From NCBI GenBank assembly GCA_017521325.1, contig JAFXCV010000058.1, positions 50,006 to 114,005 of the forward strand: 64,000 bases of DNA. Reading direction: 5' to 3'. The stretch comes from Oscillospiraceae bacterium. GTDB lineage: Bacteria; Bacillota; Clostridia; Oscillospirales; Ruminococcaceae. The position numbers were made by a program, and so were the translations under genes. The notes below the pieces were generated by a model. The model saw only the letters and a program-made list of their open reading frames with translations. It did no database searches and was not told where the DNA came from. Every line of letters begins with the position of its first letter. Within the stretch, counting starts at the first letter, position 1. Positions 1 to 8,055 of the stretch are shown here, in pieces.

Positions 1-115
1 AGACATCGGGATAGTAGTCCGGCAGGACATAATCCAGCTCCAGTCCCTGTTCCTGTACCGAAGTCTGTGCAGGCATGGCGGCAGTAATGACAGCCCGTTT
101 GGTTTTCAGTTCCAT
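1..115 (-). CDS. DUF3794 (SPOCS)-like protein, N-terminal fragment
   Basis: Reverse-strand reading frame that begins at an ATG at 113-115 and runs off the left edge, so only 38 codons are visible. A good ribosome binding site (GCAAGGAGGT on the minus strand, 121-130) supports the start. The visible residues end in a LELDYVLPDYYPDV segment. This resembles the start of DUF3794/SPOCS-type proteins of Clostridia, which often carry a LysM domain and are linked to spore coats. That family call rests on about 15 residues and is an inference. No signal peptide is visible. Confidence 0.5.
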   Translation of the reverse strand, partial: MELKTKRAVITAAMPAQTSVQEQGLELDYVLPDYYPDV

Positions 116-317
116 AAATGACCTCCTTGCTTTGTCCGAAGCTGCCATCGGGCGGCTCCGCTGTTGGTAGATTCTATGCAGGGGCAGGGAGGTTCATGCC
201 AAAAACGATTCTTTTTCTTTCTCAGCTTATCGGCATCCCTGAATCCTGCCCCACCCCAATCTGTCATATCTCCCTCAATTTGTAATATAATTGATACGGA
301 ATGTCATCCTTTGTTTA

Positions 318-346
318 TTGCAATGAAGCAGGTTCTGTAGTATCAT
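318..346 (+). promoter_or_regulatory. sigma-A type promoter of the lipoprotein at 381
   Basis: TTGCAA at 318-323, 17-bp spacer, TATCAT at 341-346, about 35 bases before the start codon. The -35 matches 4 of 6 consensus bases and the spacing is ideal. Confidence 0.5.
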
Positions 347-380
347 ATAGATACAGAAATCCCAAGGAGGCTAATTTTTT

Positions 381-1274
381 ATGAAGTTATTCAGATGTAT
401 GGCTGTATGCTCCGCCCTTGCACTTTCGCTTTGCCTGACGGCATGCGGCAGCAAGCCCCAGACACCGGCAGAATCCGCCACGGAAACCACAGCAGCACAG
501 ACAACGCAGGCTGCCACGGAAACAGAAACAACGACGGATACACAGGCTTCCACCGAAGCGGAAACAGCCGCTGAAACAGAGGCTCCCACCGAAACAGAAA
601 CAACCGCCGAAACAGAGGCTCCCACGGAAACAACCACCGAATCACAGTCCTCTGTCGGATACAAAGAAATGACGGCATATGATTCGCAGAATCCCGATTC
701 CTACGTCCGCTATCCGATGCAGGAGGGCGGCAAGGATGCGGATGCTGTCAATGCGCTGATCAAAGCAAGGGTGGATGAGATGCTCGCTTCCATCCACGAC
801 GAGGATCTTGACGTGCCCGATATGGAATGGACTTGCAATCTCTATGTCGGAAACTACGAGATCACAAGGGATGATGACAAATACCTGAGCATTCTCTGGA
901 CGGGTGACTGGTACGTCAGCTATGCCGCCCATCCGAACAATTTTGCACAGTCGATCATCATCGACAAGGAGAGCTTGAAGGAAGTAAAGTTCAGCGATCT
1001 GTACACCGTTGACGAGGCACTCGTGCAGAAAGTGCAGGCGCAGGTCGATGCAAAGCTTCACGGTGCACTTGCGGAGAAATTCGACGTTTCCACGGATGAA
1101 GTTTCGGAGATCACAAGCAGCGTGTCACTTGACGATCTTCTGCAAAGCGGCACCGAATTCGGCTGGGGACGTCCTGTGTGTCTGACGGAAAACGGCATTA
1201 TCCTGAGCGTTTCCGTTCCCCACTATATCGGCGATCACTGCGAAATTGAAATTGCAAACGATGTGCTTTCTTAA
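381..1274 (+). CDS. RsiV-like (DUF3298-type) lipoprotein with Thr/Glu linker
   Basis: 297-residue predicted lipoprotein. The signal peptide ends in a lipobox LTAC with the lipidated Cys at residue 22. Residues 27-92 form a Thr/Glu/Ala-rich linker built from TET and APTET units, typical of wall-spanning segments. The folded part (about 93-297) has the alternation seen in RsiV/DUF3298 domains: an N-terminal Y-x-Y-P strand, a segment resembling NAL-x-KAR, a central YxxSxLxxG-like stretch, and the IIIDKESLKEVKFSDLY strand followed by a helical region. A related lipoprotein lies at 3718-4632. The start is set by AAGGAGG at 364-370, 10 bases upstream. A surface or wall-facing role is inferred; no ligand is known. 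Confidence 0.75.
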   Translation: MKLFRCMAVCSALALSLCLTACGSKPQTPAESATETTAAQTTQAATETETTTDTQASTEAETAAETEAPTETETTAETEAPTETTTESQSSVGYKEMTAYDSQNPDSYVRYPMQEGGKDADAVNALIKARVDEMLASIHDEDLDVPDMEWTCNLYVGNYEITRDDDKYLSILWTGDWYVSYAAHPNNFAQSIIIDKESLKEVKFSDLYTVDEALVQKVQAQVDAKLHGALAEKFDVSTDEVSEITSSVSLDDLLQSGTEFGWGRPVCLTENGIILSVSVPHYIGDHCEIEIANDVLS

Positions 1275-1280
1275 ACTGAC

Positions 1281-1314
1281 AAATCCCCCTGTTGTGACAG
1301 GGGGATTTTTGTTC
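1281..1314 (+). terminator. Rho-independent terminator
   Basis: Stem AAATCCCCCTGT with loop TGTG and ACAGGGGGATTT, followed by TTGTT. It begins 6 bases after the stop of the lipoprotein at 381-1274. Confidence 0.85.
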
Positions 1315-1337
1315 TTATGAAACACGAAAAGCGGGTA

Positions 1338-1412
1338 CAGGGACGCAGTCCCCGAACGATAACCCCTCCCCCTTTGGGGCAGGGGTTGGGCTGGGGGCAA
1401 GTTTAGAGAAAC
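1338..1412 (+). repeat. Intergenic G-run palindromic element, family A (copy 1)
   Basis: Contains hairpin GGGACGCAGTCCC, then a CCCCTCCCCC run and its G-rich partner, ending GGGGGCAAGTTTAGAGAAAC. Further copies lie near 3598, 5938, 16612, 23040, 42715, 48428 and (reversed) 63544. With the terminator and the next promoter it accounts for the 316-bp gene-free interval 1275-1590. Confidence 0.65.
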
Positions 1413-1489
1413 CCACCCCATTTTTGACTGCGGAATCAACAAAATAAGTTCAATTTTTTCAAAAACACAGAAAAACATCCAAAAAACTA

Positions 1490-1518
1490 TTGATTTTTTT
1501 GGAAGAATCCGTTATAAT
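1490..1518 (+). promoter_or_regulatory. sigma-A promoter of the PBP-GGDEF gene
   Basis: TTGATT at 1490-1495, 17-bp spacer, perfect TATAAT at 1513-1518. The start codon is about 70 bases downstream. Confidence 0.75.
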
Positions 1519-1590
1519 GTATAGTGAAATAACATATGCATCGGATAATTTTAGGGGTGTAATCAGTGATATAAAGGAGGAAAACCATTC

Positions 1591-3534
1591 ATGCTGAAGA
1601 AAATAGCAGTCATCGTGTCGGGTATTGATGAGGAATACCAGAGCACGATCCTTGCGGGATTGCGTGACAGTGCAAGAAAGCACGGCGCTAAGCTTGTGCA
1701 TTTCGTCGCATTCGGCGGCGTTCTGCACAACGAAAATCACGACATCGGCGAGTACAACATCTACAAGCTGTGCAATTATGCGGAATTTGACGGCGTTGTG
1801 CTCCTGACCAACACCATTGCGGACGTAAGCGTCACAGCGTCCATCGTGGAGGAGATCCAGAAATTTGACATCCCCGTGGTCTGCGTGGACAATGATCTGG
1901 ATGTGAAGTTCCACCATGTGGGAATCGACAATTTCAAAGCAATGGAACAGATGGTGCGCCATGTGACGGAATTCCACAAATGCCGAAAGATCGGCTATAT
2001 TTCCGGTCCCGAAACCAATCCCGAGAGCATCATGCGCTTCAATGCCTTCGAGCAGGTGATGCGTGAACATGGCATTGCCCTGACGGAGGATATGATCTAT
2101 TACGGAAGCTTCCGCAGCTGTGACGGACGTGAGGGTGCGGAGTATTTCCTGAAAAACGAAAACGGACTTCCCGAGGCGATCATCTGCGCCAACGACGCCA
2201 TGGCACTGGCAACCGTCCTCACGCTGGAGGAATGCGGCATCCGTGTGCCGGAGGATGTGATCGTGACGGGCTTTGACAATATCTATGCCGCACGAAATTT
2301 TGATCCGGCGATTTCTTCGGTAAAACGCCCTCTGTACCAGTCGGGCTATCTTGCAGGCGAGAAGCTTCTGAATGCGGATACCAAGGAAATGCCACGCAGC
2401 GTGATACTCGAAACCGAGAGCGTGTTCCGCAGCAGCTGCGGCTGCGAGGTGGCAGAGCGTGGCTCCGAGGAGGAGCGTGACAGCAACCGTTCCTTCCGCA
2501 AGACCAATTACAGAATTCTGGATTTCTATCAGGTGAATATCCCCATGGTCAACCGCATGTCCTGCAATCTGGCGGAAAGTAATAATTTTTCCCATAATCT
2601 GGACATTCTCAAGCCGTTTATCCAAAAGATCGACTGCGATCGTTTTTATCTCTGCCTGAACGAGAACTGGAACGAGATCCGTCAGGACAGGGAAGTGGGC
2701 GGTCAGAAGCTCAAGCTTGTGGATACCTATGTCACGGGCGGCTACACAGAGCGCATAATCGTTCCGCTTGCGTATGTAAACGGCGAATTCACGTCACTTC
2801 CGGCGTTCTCTTCCGAGAAAATGCTGCCTGACTGTGAGGCGGAATTTGACGAAACAATGATGTATTATATGCTGCCGCTGCATTTCCGTGACCGCTGCTT
2901 CGGCTACTGCGTGATCTGCAACGACGAACTGGATATGGAAAATCCGCTGCTGCATTCGTGGGTGATGAACATTGCCAACTCCCTTGAAAGCGTGCGCAAG
3001 ACGGAGTACCTTGACAGGGCGATGTACGAGCTGGATCAGCTGTATGTGATGGATCCGCTTTGCAAGATCAACAACCGCAACGGCTTCAACAAATTCTCGG
3101 CGGATATTTTTGACGAATGCCGCCGCCTGAACAAGCAGGTCATGATGATGTTCATCGACATGGACGGACTGAAGATGATCAACGATACCTACAGCCACGA
3201 GGAAGGCGACAACGGTCTCAAGCAGCTGGCGAGGGCGATCAAGCTCAGCTGCAGGAGCGGTGAAATTTACGCAAGATTCGGCGGTGATGAGTTCATCATC
3301 TTCGGACCGGATTTTGACGAAGCACATGCACAGGATCTGGCAAACCGCATTCAGGCATGGATGGACGAATACAACAGCACCTCCGGCAAGCCCTATCCCG
3401 TTGCAGCGAGCATCGGCTGGTACATTTGTCAGGTGGATGCGGATTCCTCCCTCTATCCGCTGATCACGGCTGCGGACAAGAAGATGTACGAGGAGAAGAA
3501 GCGCAAGAGAGTTTCGAGATATTTAAGACACTGA
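1591..3534 (+). CDS. LacI-type sugar-binding fold fused to GGDEF diguanylate cyclase
   Basis: 647 residues with no signal peptide or membrane segment, so predicted cytosolic. Residues 1 to about 285 are a periplasmic-binding-protein/LacI type I ligand fold: KKIAVIVSG first strand, DGVVLLTN, PVVCVDND, KIGYISGP, and ICANDAMALATV. The LacI helix-turn-helix is absent. Residues about 290-475 form a region I read as GAF-like. The last 165 residues are a GGDEF domain with the intact signature GGDEF at 564-568, so it should make cyclic di-GMP. The product-inhibition I-site position reads RSGE instead of RxxD. Start chosen from AAAGGAGG at 1573-1580. It stands alone between its own promoter and terminator. 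A sugar-responsive cyclase is inferred. Confidence 0.85.
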   Translation: MLKKIAVIVSGIDEEYQSTILAGLRDSARKHGAKLVHFVAFGGVLHNENHDIGEYNIYKLCNYAEFDGVVLLTNTIADVSVTASIVEEIQKFDIPVVCVDNDLDVKFHHVGIDNFKAMEQMVRHVTEFHKCRKIGYISGPETNPESIMRFNAFEQVMREHGIALTEDMIYYGSFRSCDGREGAEYFLKNENGLPEAIICANDAMALATVLTLEECGIRVPEDVIVTGFDNIYAARNFDPAISSVKRPLYQSGYLAGEKLLNADTKEMPRSVILETESVFRSSCGCEVAERGSEEERDSNRSFRKTNYRILDFYQVNIPMVNRMSCNLAESNNFSHNLDILKPFIQKIDCDRFYLCLNENWNEIRQDREVGGQKLKLVDTYVTGGYTERIIVPLAYVNGEFTSLPAFSSEKMLPDCEAEFDETMMYYMLPLHFRDRCFGYCVICNDELDMENPLLHSWVMNIANSLESVRKTEYLDRAMYELDQLYVMDPLCKINNRNGFNKFSADIFDECRRLNKQVMMMFIDMDGLKMINDTYSHEEGDNGLKQLARAIKLSCRSGEIYARFGGDEFIIFGPDFDEAHAQDLANRIQAWMDEYNSTSGKPYPVAASIGWYICQVDADSSLYPLITAADKKMYEEKKRKRVSRYLRH

Positions 3535-3540
3535 TGATAA

Positions 3541-3568
3541 AAAAGGACGGCGTAAAGCCGTCCTTTTT
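3541..3568 (+). terminator. Rho-independent terminator of the GGDEF gene
   Basis: Stem AAAAGGACGGC, loop GTAAA, GCCGTCCTTTTT. The same AGGACGGC core recurs in the terminators at 3690 and 4648. Confidence 0.85.
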
Positions 3569-3597
3569 GCTGTGCAGTATGCTGCGTCAGCACATAG

Positions 3598-3676
3598 CTG
3601 GGGGGATCGGGGGCGAAGCCCCCGAGGTATCCCCCTCCCCTTTGGGGAGGGGCAGGGGTGGGGGCAGTTTCAAGTA
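3598..3676 (+). repeat. Family A G-run element (copy 2)
   Basis: Hairpin GGGGGCGAAGCCCCC, then CCCCTCCCC-TTT-GGGGAGGGG and GGGGTGGGGGCAGTTTC. Four G-runs lie at 3644-3664. It sits between two convergent terminators. Confidence 0.7.
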
Positions 3677-3689
3677 AACCTTCACAAAG

Positions 3690-3717
3690 AAAAAGGACGG
3701 CTCATGCCGTCCTTTTG
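3690..3717 (-). terminator. Rho-independent terminator of the minus-strand lipoprotein
   Basis: On the minus strand: AAAAGGACGGC, loop ATGA, GCCGTCCTTTTT, immediately after the stop codon at 3718-3720. Confidence 0.8.
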
Positions 3718-4632
3718 TTATTTTTTGTACGCTGCAAGCTCCGCATACGGAATGCGGATTTCCGCATCGCTCTTGGTGATCTTGGCTGCCGGCAGATGCA
3801 GCACCACCGCATCCTCCGCAAGGAATGCCGTGAGTCTGCCCTGCTTCGTGTCGTATTCCTTCAGGCTTTCGAGCAGAAAGTCATCCAGCATATTCAGCTT
3901 TTCGCCTTCCTGCGCCTCGTATTTATCACGCACAAGCTTTGCAAATGACGCATCCACGTTGTAGAGATCGGAGAGCGTCACGGTCTTTCCCGTTTTTGCA
4001 TCCAGAATCAGCCCCTCCGAAAAGAGTCCGATACCGAACGCCACGCTCCTGCCGGAGGTATTGCCCTTGAGCAGAAGGCTGATGTACTCGCCGTCAAGTC
4101 GGGTGATGGTGTAATCCCCCGTCATGGGAAATTTGATTCCCTTGGGCTGCTCGGGTGCAGAGGTTTCTCCCCATGTGCCGTTGAATTTCTTCTCAACGGG
4201 CTTGCCGTCGGGGGTGATGGTGCCGGGGGTATGCTCCAGAACGGATGCCTTGACAAAATCACGGATCGCCGTGTTGAGCGCATTTGCATTCTCACGGCTG
4301 TCGGGGAACTGCGGATAGGCAACCGCCATATAGCGGCTGTCGGAGGATTCCGTCACATAGAATTTCTCCGCCTCCTTGTCAAATGCCGAGGTTTCGGTGA
4401 TGGTTTCCGTTTTGGTTTCGGTGGTTTTGGTGTATTTGCTCAGAATGTCAATTTTTGTGGAAGTTTCCGTTTCGGAAACCTTTGTGGCAGGCACGACAAT
4501 GGCATTGGTGAACTTCGTGCTTGCGGTGGTTTCCTGCGTGACGGAGGATTCCGCAGCGGAATTGCCGCAGCCCGATACCCCTGCAAGCAGCAGGCAGGCG
4601 CAGAGCGCAGCGGTGATGCGTTTAGGATTCAT
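3718..4632 (-). CDS. RsiV-like (DUF3298-type) lipoprotein
   Basis: 304-residue lipoprotein. The lipobox is VSGC with Cys22. A Thr/Glu/Lys linker (KTTETKTETITET) precedes a C-terminal domain with YMAVAYPQFPD, a DYTITRLDGEYISLLL strand and LILDAKTGKTVTLSDLYN. This is the same layout as the lipoprotein at 381-1274, so the two are probably paralogues flanking the GGDEF gene. The start at 4632 is preferred over an ATG 33 bases upstream, because GGGGAGGAA lies just before it and the signal peptide begins there. Downstream of serA on the same strand, but separated from it by a terminator at 4648-4678. Confidence 0.75.
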   Translation of the reverse strand: MNPKRITAALCACLLLAGVSGCGNSAAESSVTQETTASTKFTNAIVVPATKVSETETSTKIDILSKYTKTTETKTETITETSAFDKEAEKFYVTESSDSRYMAVAYPQFPDSRENANALNTAIRDFVKASVLEHTPGTITPDGKPVEKKFNGTWGETSAPEQPKGIKFPMTGDYTITRLDGEYISLLLKGNTSGRSVAFGIGLFSEGLILDAKTGKTVTLSDLYNVDASFAKLVRDKYEAQEGEKLNMLDDFLLESLKEYDTKQGRLTAFLAEDAVVLHLPAAKITKSDAEIRIPYAELAAYKK

Positions 4633-4647
4633 AGGTTCCTCCCCTTG

Positions 4648-4678
4648 AAAAATACAGGACGGCAAAATGCCGTCCTGT
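4648..4678 (-). terminator. Rho-independent terminator of serA
   Basis: Minus strand ACAGGACGGC, loop ATTTT, GCCGTCCTGT followed by ATTTTTC. Located 29 bases beyond the serA stop. Confidence 0.75.
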
Positions 4679-4706
4679 TATCATGTTGTATATCGTCCGT
4701 ACAGAC

Positions 4707-5873
4707 TTACTTTGTGATCACACGAACACGGATCACATTCTCCATTGCCTCGAACTTTGCAGCAACGTCAGCAGTTACCTCGCCTGCAACGTCAACCATG
4801 GTGTATGCATAATCCTTCTTGGAAGCGTTTACCATGTTGTCGATGTTCAGACCTGCAGCAGCCAGCTCGCTTGTGATGGTGGAGATGATTGCAGGAACAT
4901 TCTTGTGCAGGATGCAGAGCTTTGTGCCGTTTGCATTCATCACTGCATTCGGGAAGTTCACGCTGTTCTTGATGTTGCCGTTTTCGATGTAGTCGATCAG
5001 TTCCTTTGCAGCCATGATTGCGCAGTTGTCCTCGCTCTCGGGAGAGGATGCACCCAGATGAGGAATTGCAATCACACCGTCCATTGCAACGGTCTTTGCA
5101 TTCGGGAAGTCTGTCACATAGCAAGCGATCTTGCCGCTTTCGAGTGCTGCCTGCATATCGTCATCGTTTACCAGCTCACCTCTTGCGAAGTTCAGCACTC
5201 TTGCGCCGTCGTTCATCTGTGCAAATACATCAGCATTGAGCATGCCCTTGGTTTCTGCATTGAACGGCAGGTGCAGTGTCAGGTAGTCAGCCTGTGCATA
5301 TACTTCTTCTCTGGTCTTTACAACCTTGATGTGGTGGTTGAGCTGCTGTGCGCCTTCAACGGACAGGAACGGGTCAGTACCCACAACCTTCATACCCAGG
5401 TGGATTGCAGCATTAGCAACCTTTGCACCGATGGCACCCAGACCGATAACGCCGAGTGTCTTGCCCTGGATCTCAGGGCCTGCGAAGCTGCTCTTGCCTT
5501 TTTCTACGAGCTTGCCAACCTGATCGCCCTCATCCTTGAGTGTCTTTGCCCACTCAATTGCAGCGGTGATCTTACGGCTGGACAGCAGCAGTCCTGCCAG
5601 AACCAGCTCCTTTACTGCATTTGCGTTTGCACCGGGTGTGTTGAATACAACGATACCCTCTTCTGCGCAGCGGTCAACGGGAATGTTGTTTACGCCTGCG
5701 CCTGCTCTGCCGATTGCCAGCAGATCCTTGCCGAAATCCATTTCGTGCATGGATGCGGAACGAACCATGATTGCAACCGGATTCTCAGGAGAATCAGCAA
5801 CATTGTACTTTGCCTTGTCAAACAGATCGGTGCCGCATGCAGCGATCTTGTTCAGAGTCTTGATATTGTACAT
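4707..5873 (-). CDS. serA: D-3-phosphoglycerate dehydrogenase
   Basis: 388 residues. Oxidises 3-phosphoglycerate to 3-phosphohydroxypyruvate with NAD, the first step of serine synthesis. Visible marks are the substrate-domain segment IGRAGAGVNNI, the Rossmann motif VIGLGAIGAKVA near residues 140-151, the catalytic Arg in NFARGELV, and the catalytic His in IPHLGASSPES. The last 70 residues form an ACT domain (VPAIISTITSELAAAGLNI), suggesting allosteric control, probably by serine. The short length without an intervening domain fits the compact ACT-type enzymes. GGAGGT near 5882 on the minus strand sets the start. serC lies 262 bp upstream on the same strand with a family A repeat between them. 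Confidence 0.95.
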   Translation of the reverse strand: MYNIKTLNKIAACGTDLFDKAKYNVADSPENPVAIMVRSASMHEMDFGKDLLAIGRAGAGVNNIPVDRCAEEGIVVFNTPGANANAVKELVLAGLLLSSRKITAAIEWAKTLKDEGDQVGKLVEKGKSSFAGPEIQGKTLGVIGLGAIGAKVANAAIHLGMKVVGTDPFLSVEGAQQLNHHIKVVKTREEVYAQADYLTLHLPFNAETKGMLNADVFAQMNDGARVLNFARGELVNDDDMQAALESGKIACYVTDFPNAKTVAMDGVIAIPHLGASSPESEDNCAIMAAKELIDYIENGNIKNSVNFPNAVMNANGTKLCILHKNVPAIISTITSELAAAGLNIDNMVNASKKDYAYTMVDVAGEVTADVAAKFEAMENVIRVRVITK

Positions 5874-5937
5874 GGGATATACCTCCAGTTATGTATTATT
5901 TTTAGTGGAGCTTCTGTAAAACCAATCCGTTAGCCGA

Positions 5938-6070
5938 CAAGGGGGCAAGGGGAACGAAGTCCCCCAAAGCCGCCGCAAGGCGGAAATGGGGTGCAGGGGC
6001 GAAGCCCCTGCACTAACACCCCCTCCCCTCCGGGGAGGGGGCAGGGGGTGGGGCAGTTTCGCAGAAACTA
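5938..6070 (+). repeat. Family A G-run element (copy 3, extended)
   Basis: Contains hairpins GCCGCCGCAAGGCGG-like and AGGGGCGAAGCCCCT, then CCCCTCCCCTCCGGGGAGGGG and GGGGGTGGGGCAGTTTCG. Four G-runs lie at 6032-6053. It fills the serA-serC gap. Confidence 0.7.
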
Positions 6071-6135
6071 CCGAATGTGCTGTTTCCGCTTATGCGCAGC
6101 ACAAAGGAAACAAATTGCCGGTGCGGGTTCCGCAC

Positions 6136-7218
6136 TTACTTGTTTTCAGCCTCGAACTTCTTCATGAACTCTACCAGAGCCTCAACGCCCTCGATCGGCA
6201 TTGCGTTGTAGATGGAAGCTCTCATACCGCCAACGCTTCTGTGGCCCTTGAGGTTCTCAAAGCCTGCTGCCTTTGCAGCTGCAACGAACTTGGCATCCAG
6301 CTCATCATTGCCTGTTACGAACGGTACGTTCATCAGAGAACGATCCTTCTTCTCAACAGTGCCCTTGAACATTTCGCTCTGGTCGAGGAAATCGTACAGG
6401 ATTGCAGCCTTCTTTTCGTTGTGAGCCTTCATTGCTTCCAGACCGCCCATCTTCTTGAGCCACTTGAATACCTTGCCGCAGATGTAGATGCCGTAGCAGG
6501 GAGGTGTATTGTACATGGAGCCATTCTCGGACTGTGTCTTCCACTTGAGCATGGTGGGTGTACCCGGCAGGCACTCATCCGGAATCAGATCCTCACGAAC
6601 GATGGCAATTACCACACCTGCAGGGCCTACGTTCTTCTGTACACCGCCGTAGATGACACCGTACTTTGTTACGTCAACCGGTTCGGACAGGAAGCAGGAG
6701 GACTGGTCAGAAACCAGAACCTTGCCCTTGGTATTCGGCAGAGTCCAGAACTTTGTACCGTAGATGGTGTTGTTCTCGCAGATGTATACATAGTCTGCAT
6801 CTTCCGGAATATCCAGATCGGAGCAGTCCGGAATGTAGGAGAAGGTCTTGTCAGCGGAGGATGCAACTGCTACAGCCTCACCGTAGATCTGTGCTTCCTG
6901 GTATGCCTTCTTAGCCCACTGGCCTGTTACAACGTAAGCAGCCTTCTTGTTCTTCATCAGGTTCATCGGAACTGCTGCGAACTGCTGGGATGCACCGCCC
7001 TGCAGGAACAGAACCTTATAGTTGTCCGGAATGTTCATCAGATCACGCAGATCCTGCTCTGCATCATCAATGATCTGCTGGTACATCTTGGAACGGTGGG
7101 ACATTTCCATAACGGACATACCGCATCCACGGTAATCCATCATTTCCTCTGCTGCTTCTCTCAGGACTTCCTCCGGCAGGACAGCCGGACCTGCGCTGAA
7201 ATTATAAACTCTGCCCAT
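6136..7218 (-). CDS. serC: phosphoserine aminotransferase
   Basis: 360 residues. Transfers an amino group from glutamate to 3-phosphohydroxypyruvate, giving phosphoserine. The N-terminus MGRVYNFSAGPAVLP is the family signature. The PLP-binding Lys lies in IYGGVQKNVGPAGV near residue 195, preceded by VSDQSSCF. RSVGGMRASIYNAMP near the C-terminus binds the phosphate group. The start is at 7218: GAGGT lies 7 bases upstream and SerC proteins begin here. An upstream in-frame ATG would add eight unrelated residues. Pairs with serA downstream; no serB is in the window. Confidence 0.95.
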   Translation of the reverse strand: MGRVYNFSAGPAVLPEEVLREAAEEMMDYRGCGMSVMEMSHRSKMYQQIIDDAEQDLRDLMNIPDNYKVLFLQGGASQQFAAVPMNLMKNKKAAYVVTGQWAKKAYQEAQIYGEAVAVASSADKTFSYIPDCSDLDIPEDADYVYICENNTIYGTKFWTLPNTKGKVLVSDQSSCFLSEPVDVTKYGVIYGGVQKNVGPAGVVIAIVREDLIPDECLPGTPTMLKWKTQSENGSMYNTPPCYGIYICGKVFKWLKKMGGLEAMKAHNEKKAAILYDFLDQSEMFKGTVEKKDRSLMNVPFVTGNDELDAKFVAAAKAAGFENLKGHRSVGGMRASIYNAMPIEGVEALVEFMKKFEAENK

Positions 7219-7259
7219 TTTGAATACCTCCAATGTAATCAAAAAATATAATATGAAAA

Positions 7260-7306
7260 TTGATTTGTAATATCCGTCCGCCCTCCTGTAGCAGGGTGTA
7301 CGGACT
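7260..7306 (-). promoter_or_regulatory. serC leader hairpin
   Basis: The roughly 90-nt serC leader can fold TCCGT...CCCT / AGGG...ACGGA around the loop GCTACAGG. It is a candidate attenuator or stability element. I recognise no known riboswitch class. Confidence 0.35.
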
Positions 7307-7314
7307 CCTTACAT

Positions 7315-7343
7315 ATTATACTATTTTTTTCTATTGAAGTCAA
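7315..7343 (-). promoter_or_regulatory. sigma-A promoter of serC
   Basis: Minus strand TTGACT (7343-7338), 17-bp spacer, TATAAT (7320-7315). Near-perfect consensus, giving a leader of about 90 nt. Confidence 0.8.
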
Positions 7344-7456
7344 GGTATTCCGAAGGATTCCTATGCATTTGTAAAATTTCCCCTGTTCCGACAAGCGTAT
7401 TTTGTGTAAAGATACGAGCGCAGTCGGGAAGACATCCAAAAAAATTGCAAAAATGC

Positions 7457-7485
7457 TTGTATCGTTCATATTTCCGTGGTATAAT
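7457..7485 (+). promoter_or_regulatory. Promoter-like site pointing antisense into the CmpB-like gene
   Basis: TTGTAT at 7457-7462, 17-bp spacer, TATAAT at 7480-7485 on the plus strand. Any transcript would run antisense through the gene at 7508-7894. No plus-strand gene with a credible protein follows before rmuC. Confidence 0.45.
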
Positions 7486-7507
7486 AAAAGGTAGTGCGTG
7501 CGAAATG

Positions 7508-7894
7508 TCAGGTGCTGAGGTACGCATTGAGCTTCAGGCATACGATGCGTGCAGGCACGCAAAGAAAGAACCAGAATACGCTGTAGAGCAGGCTGATCTG
7601 TCCGTGGAAATTCAGCGGCAGATCGCTGTAATCCCATACATCCCACTGCATGCGGCGGTTTACCCAGAGTCCCACGAGAAGCTCGGCGGCGGTGATGATG
7701 ATCGCACCGAGCAGATATTGCAGGGATACCGGCATTTTTGACGGCGCTCCCGTAAAGAGCTGAAACAGCATTGTCAGGACAAGACCGCCTGTCAGCGCCA
7801 TTGTCCAGTGGGTGTAGCCCCTTGCTACGATCTCGATCATGGCATAGAGAAAATATCCCAGAAAAAAGGGAATGCACAATCTTGCAAGCTTCAT
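7508..7894 (-). CDS. small membrane protein, ABC_trans_CmpB (PF06541)-like
   Basis: 128 residues with about four hydrophobic segments (residues 5-22, 33-50, 58-76, 99-118). The motif WDVWDYSDLPLNFHGQISLL followed by YSVFWF matches the signature of the putative ABC-transporter type IV/CmpB membrane family, which reads roughly WDYS-P-N-G-I-L-S-W. The substrate is unknown for the family. GGAGG on the minus strand just upstream supports the start. It lies between serC and rmuC with no obvious operon partner. Confidence 0.7.
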   Translation of the reverse strand: MKLARLCIPFFLGYFLYAMIEIVARGYTHWTMALTGGLVLTMLFQLFTGAPSKMPVSLQYLLGAIIITAAELLVGLWVNRRMQWDVWDYSDLPLNFHGQISLLYSVFWFFLCVPARIVCLKLNAYLST

Positions 7895-8000
7895 TCCATC
7901 GCCTCCTGCCGGAAGTTTGCCCGATTTTCAGGTGTTTATACAGTGAGGGAGGCATTTGAAGTCATTTATTATTCCGGCAAATAAATATAGCTACTTTTGG

Positions 8001-8022
8001 GGGCAGCACTCCAAGGCTGCCC
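8001..8022 (+). other. Leader hairpin before rmuC
   Basis: GGGCAGC, loop ACTCCAA, GGCTGCCC, 33 bases before the rmuC start. No T-run follows. Confidence 0.3.
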
Positions 8023-8055
8023 ACACCCATACAGAAAAACAGAAAGGAAAGCAAC

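Noticed and set aside
4683..5933. A 416-codon plus-strand frame across serA, and a similar one across serC
   Set aside because: Low-complexity Cys/Val/Leu translation antisense to intact SerA and SerC.
7334..7741. 135-codon plus-strand protein between serC and rmuC
   Set aside because: It has no ribosome binding site and lies antisense to the CmpB-like gene, whose WDYS motif is convincing.
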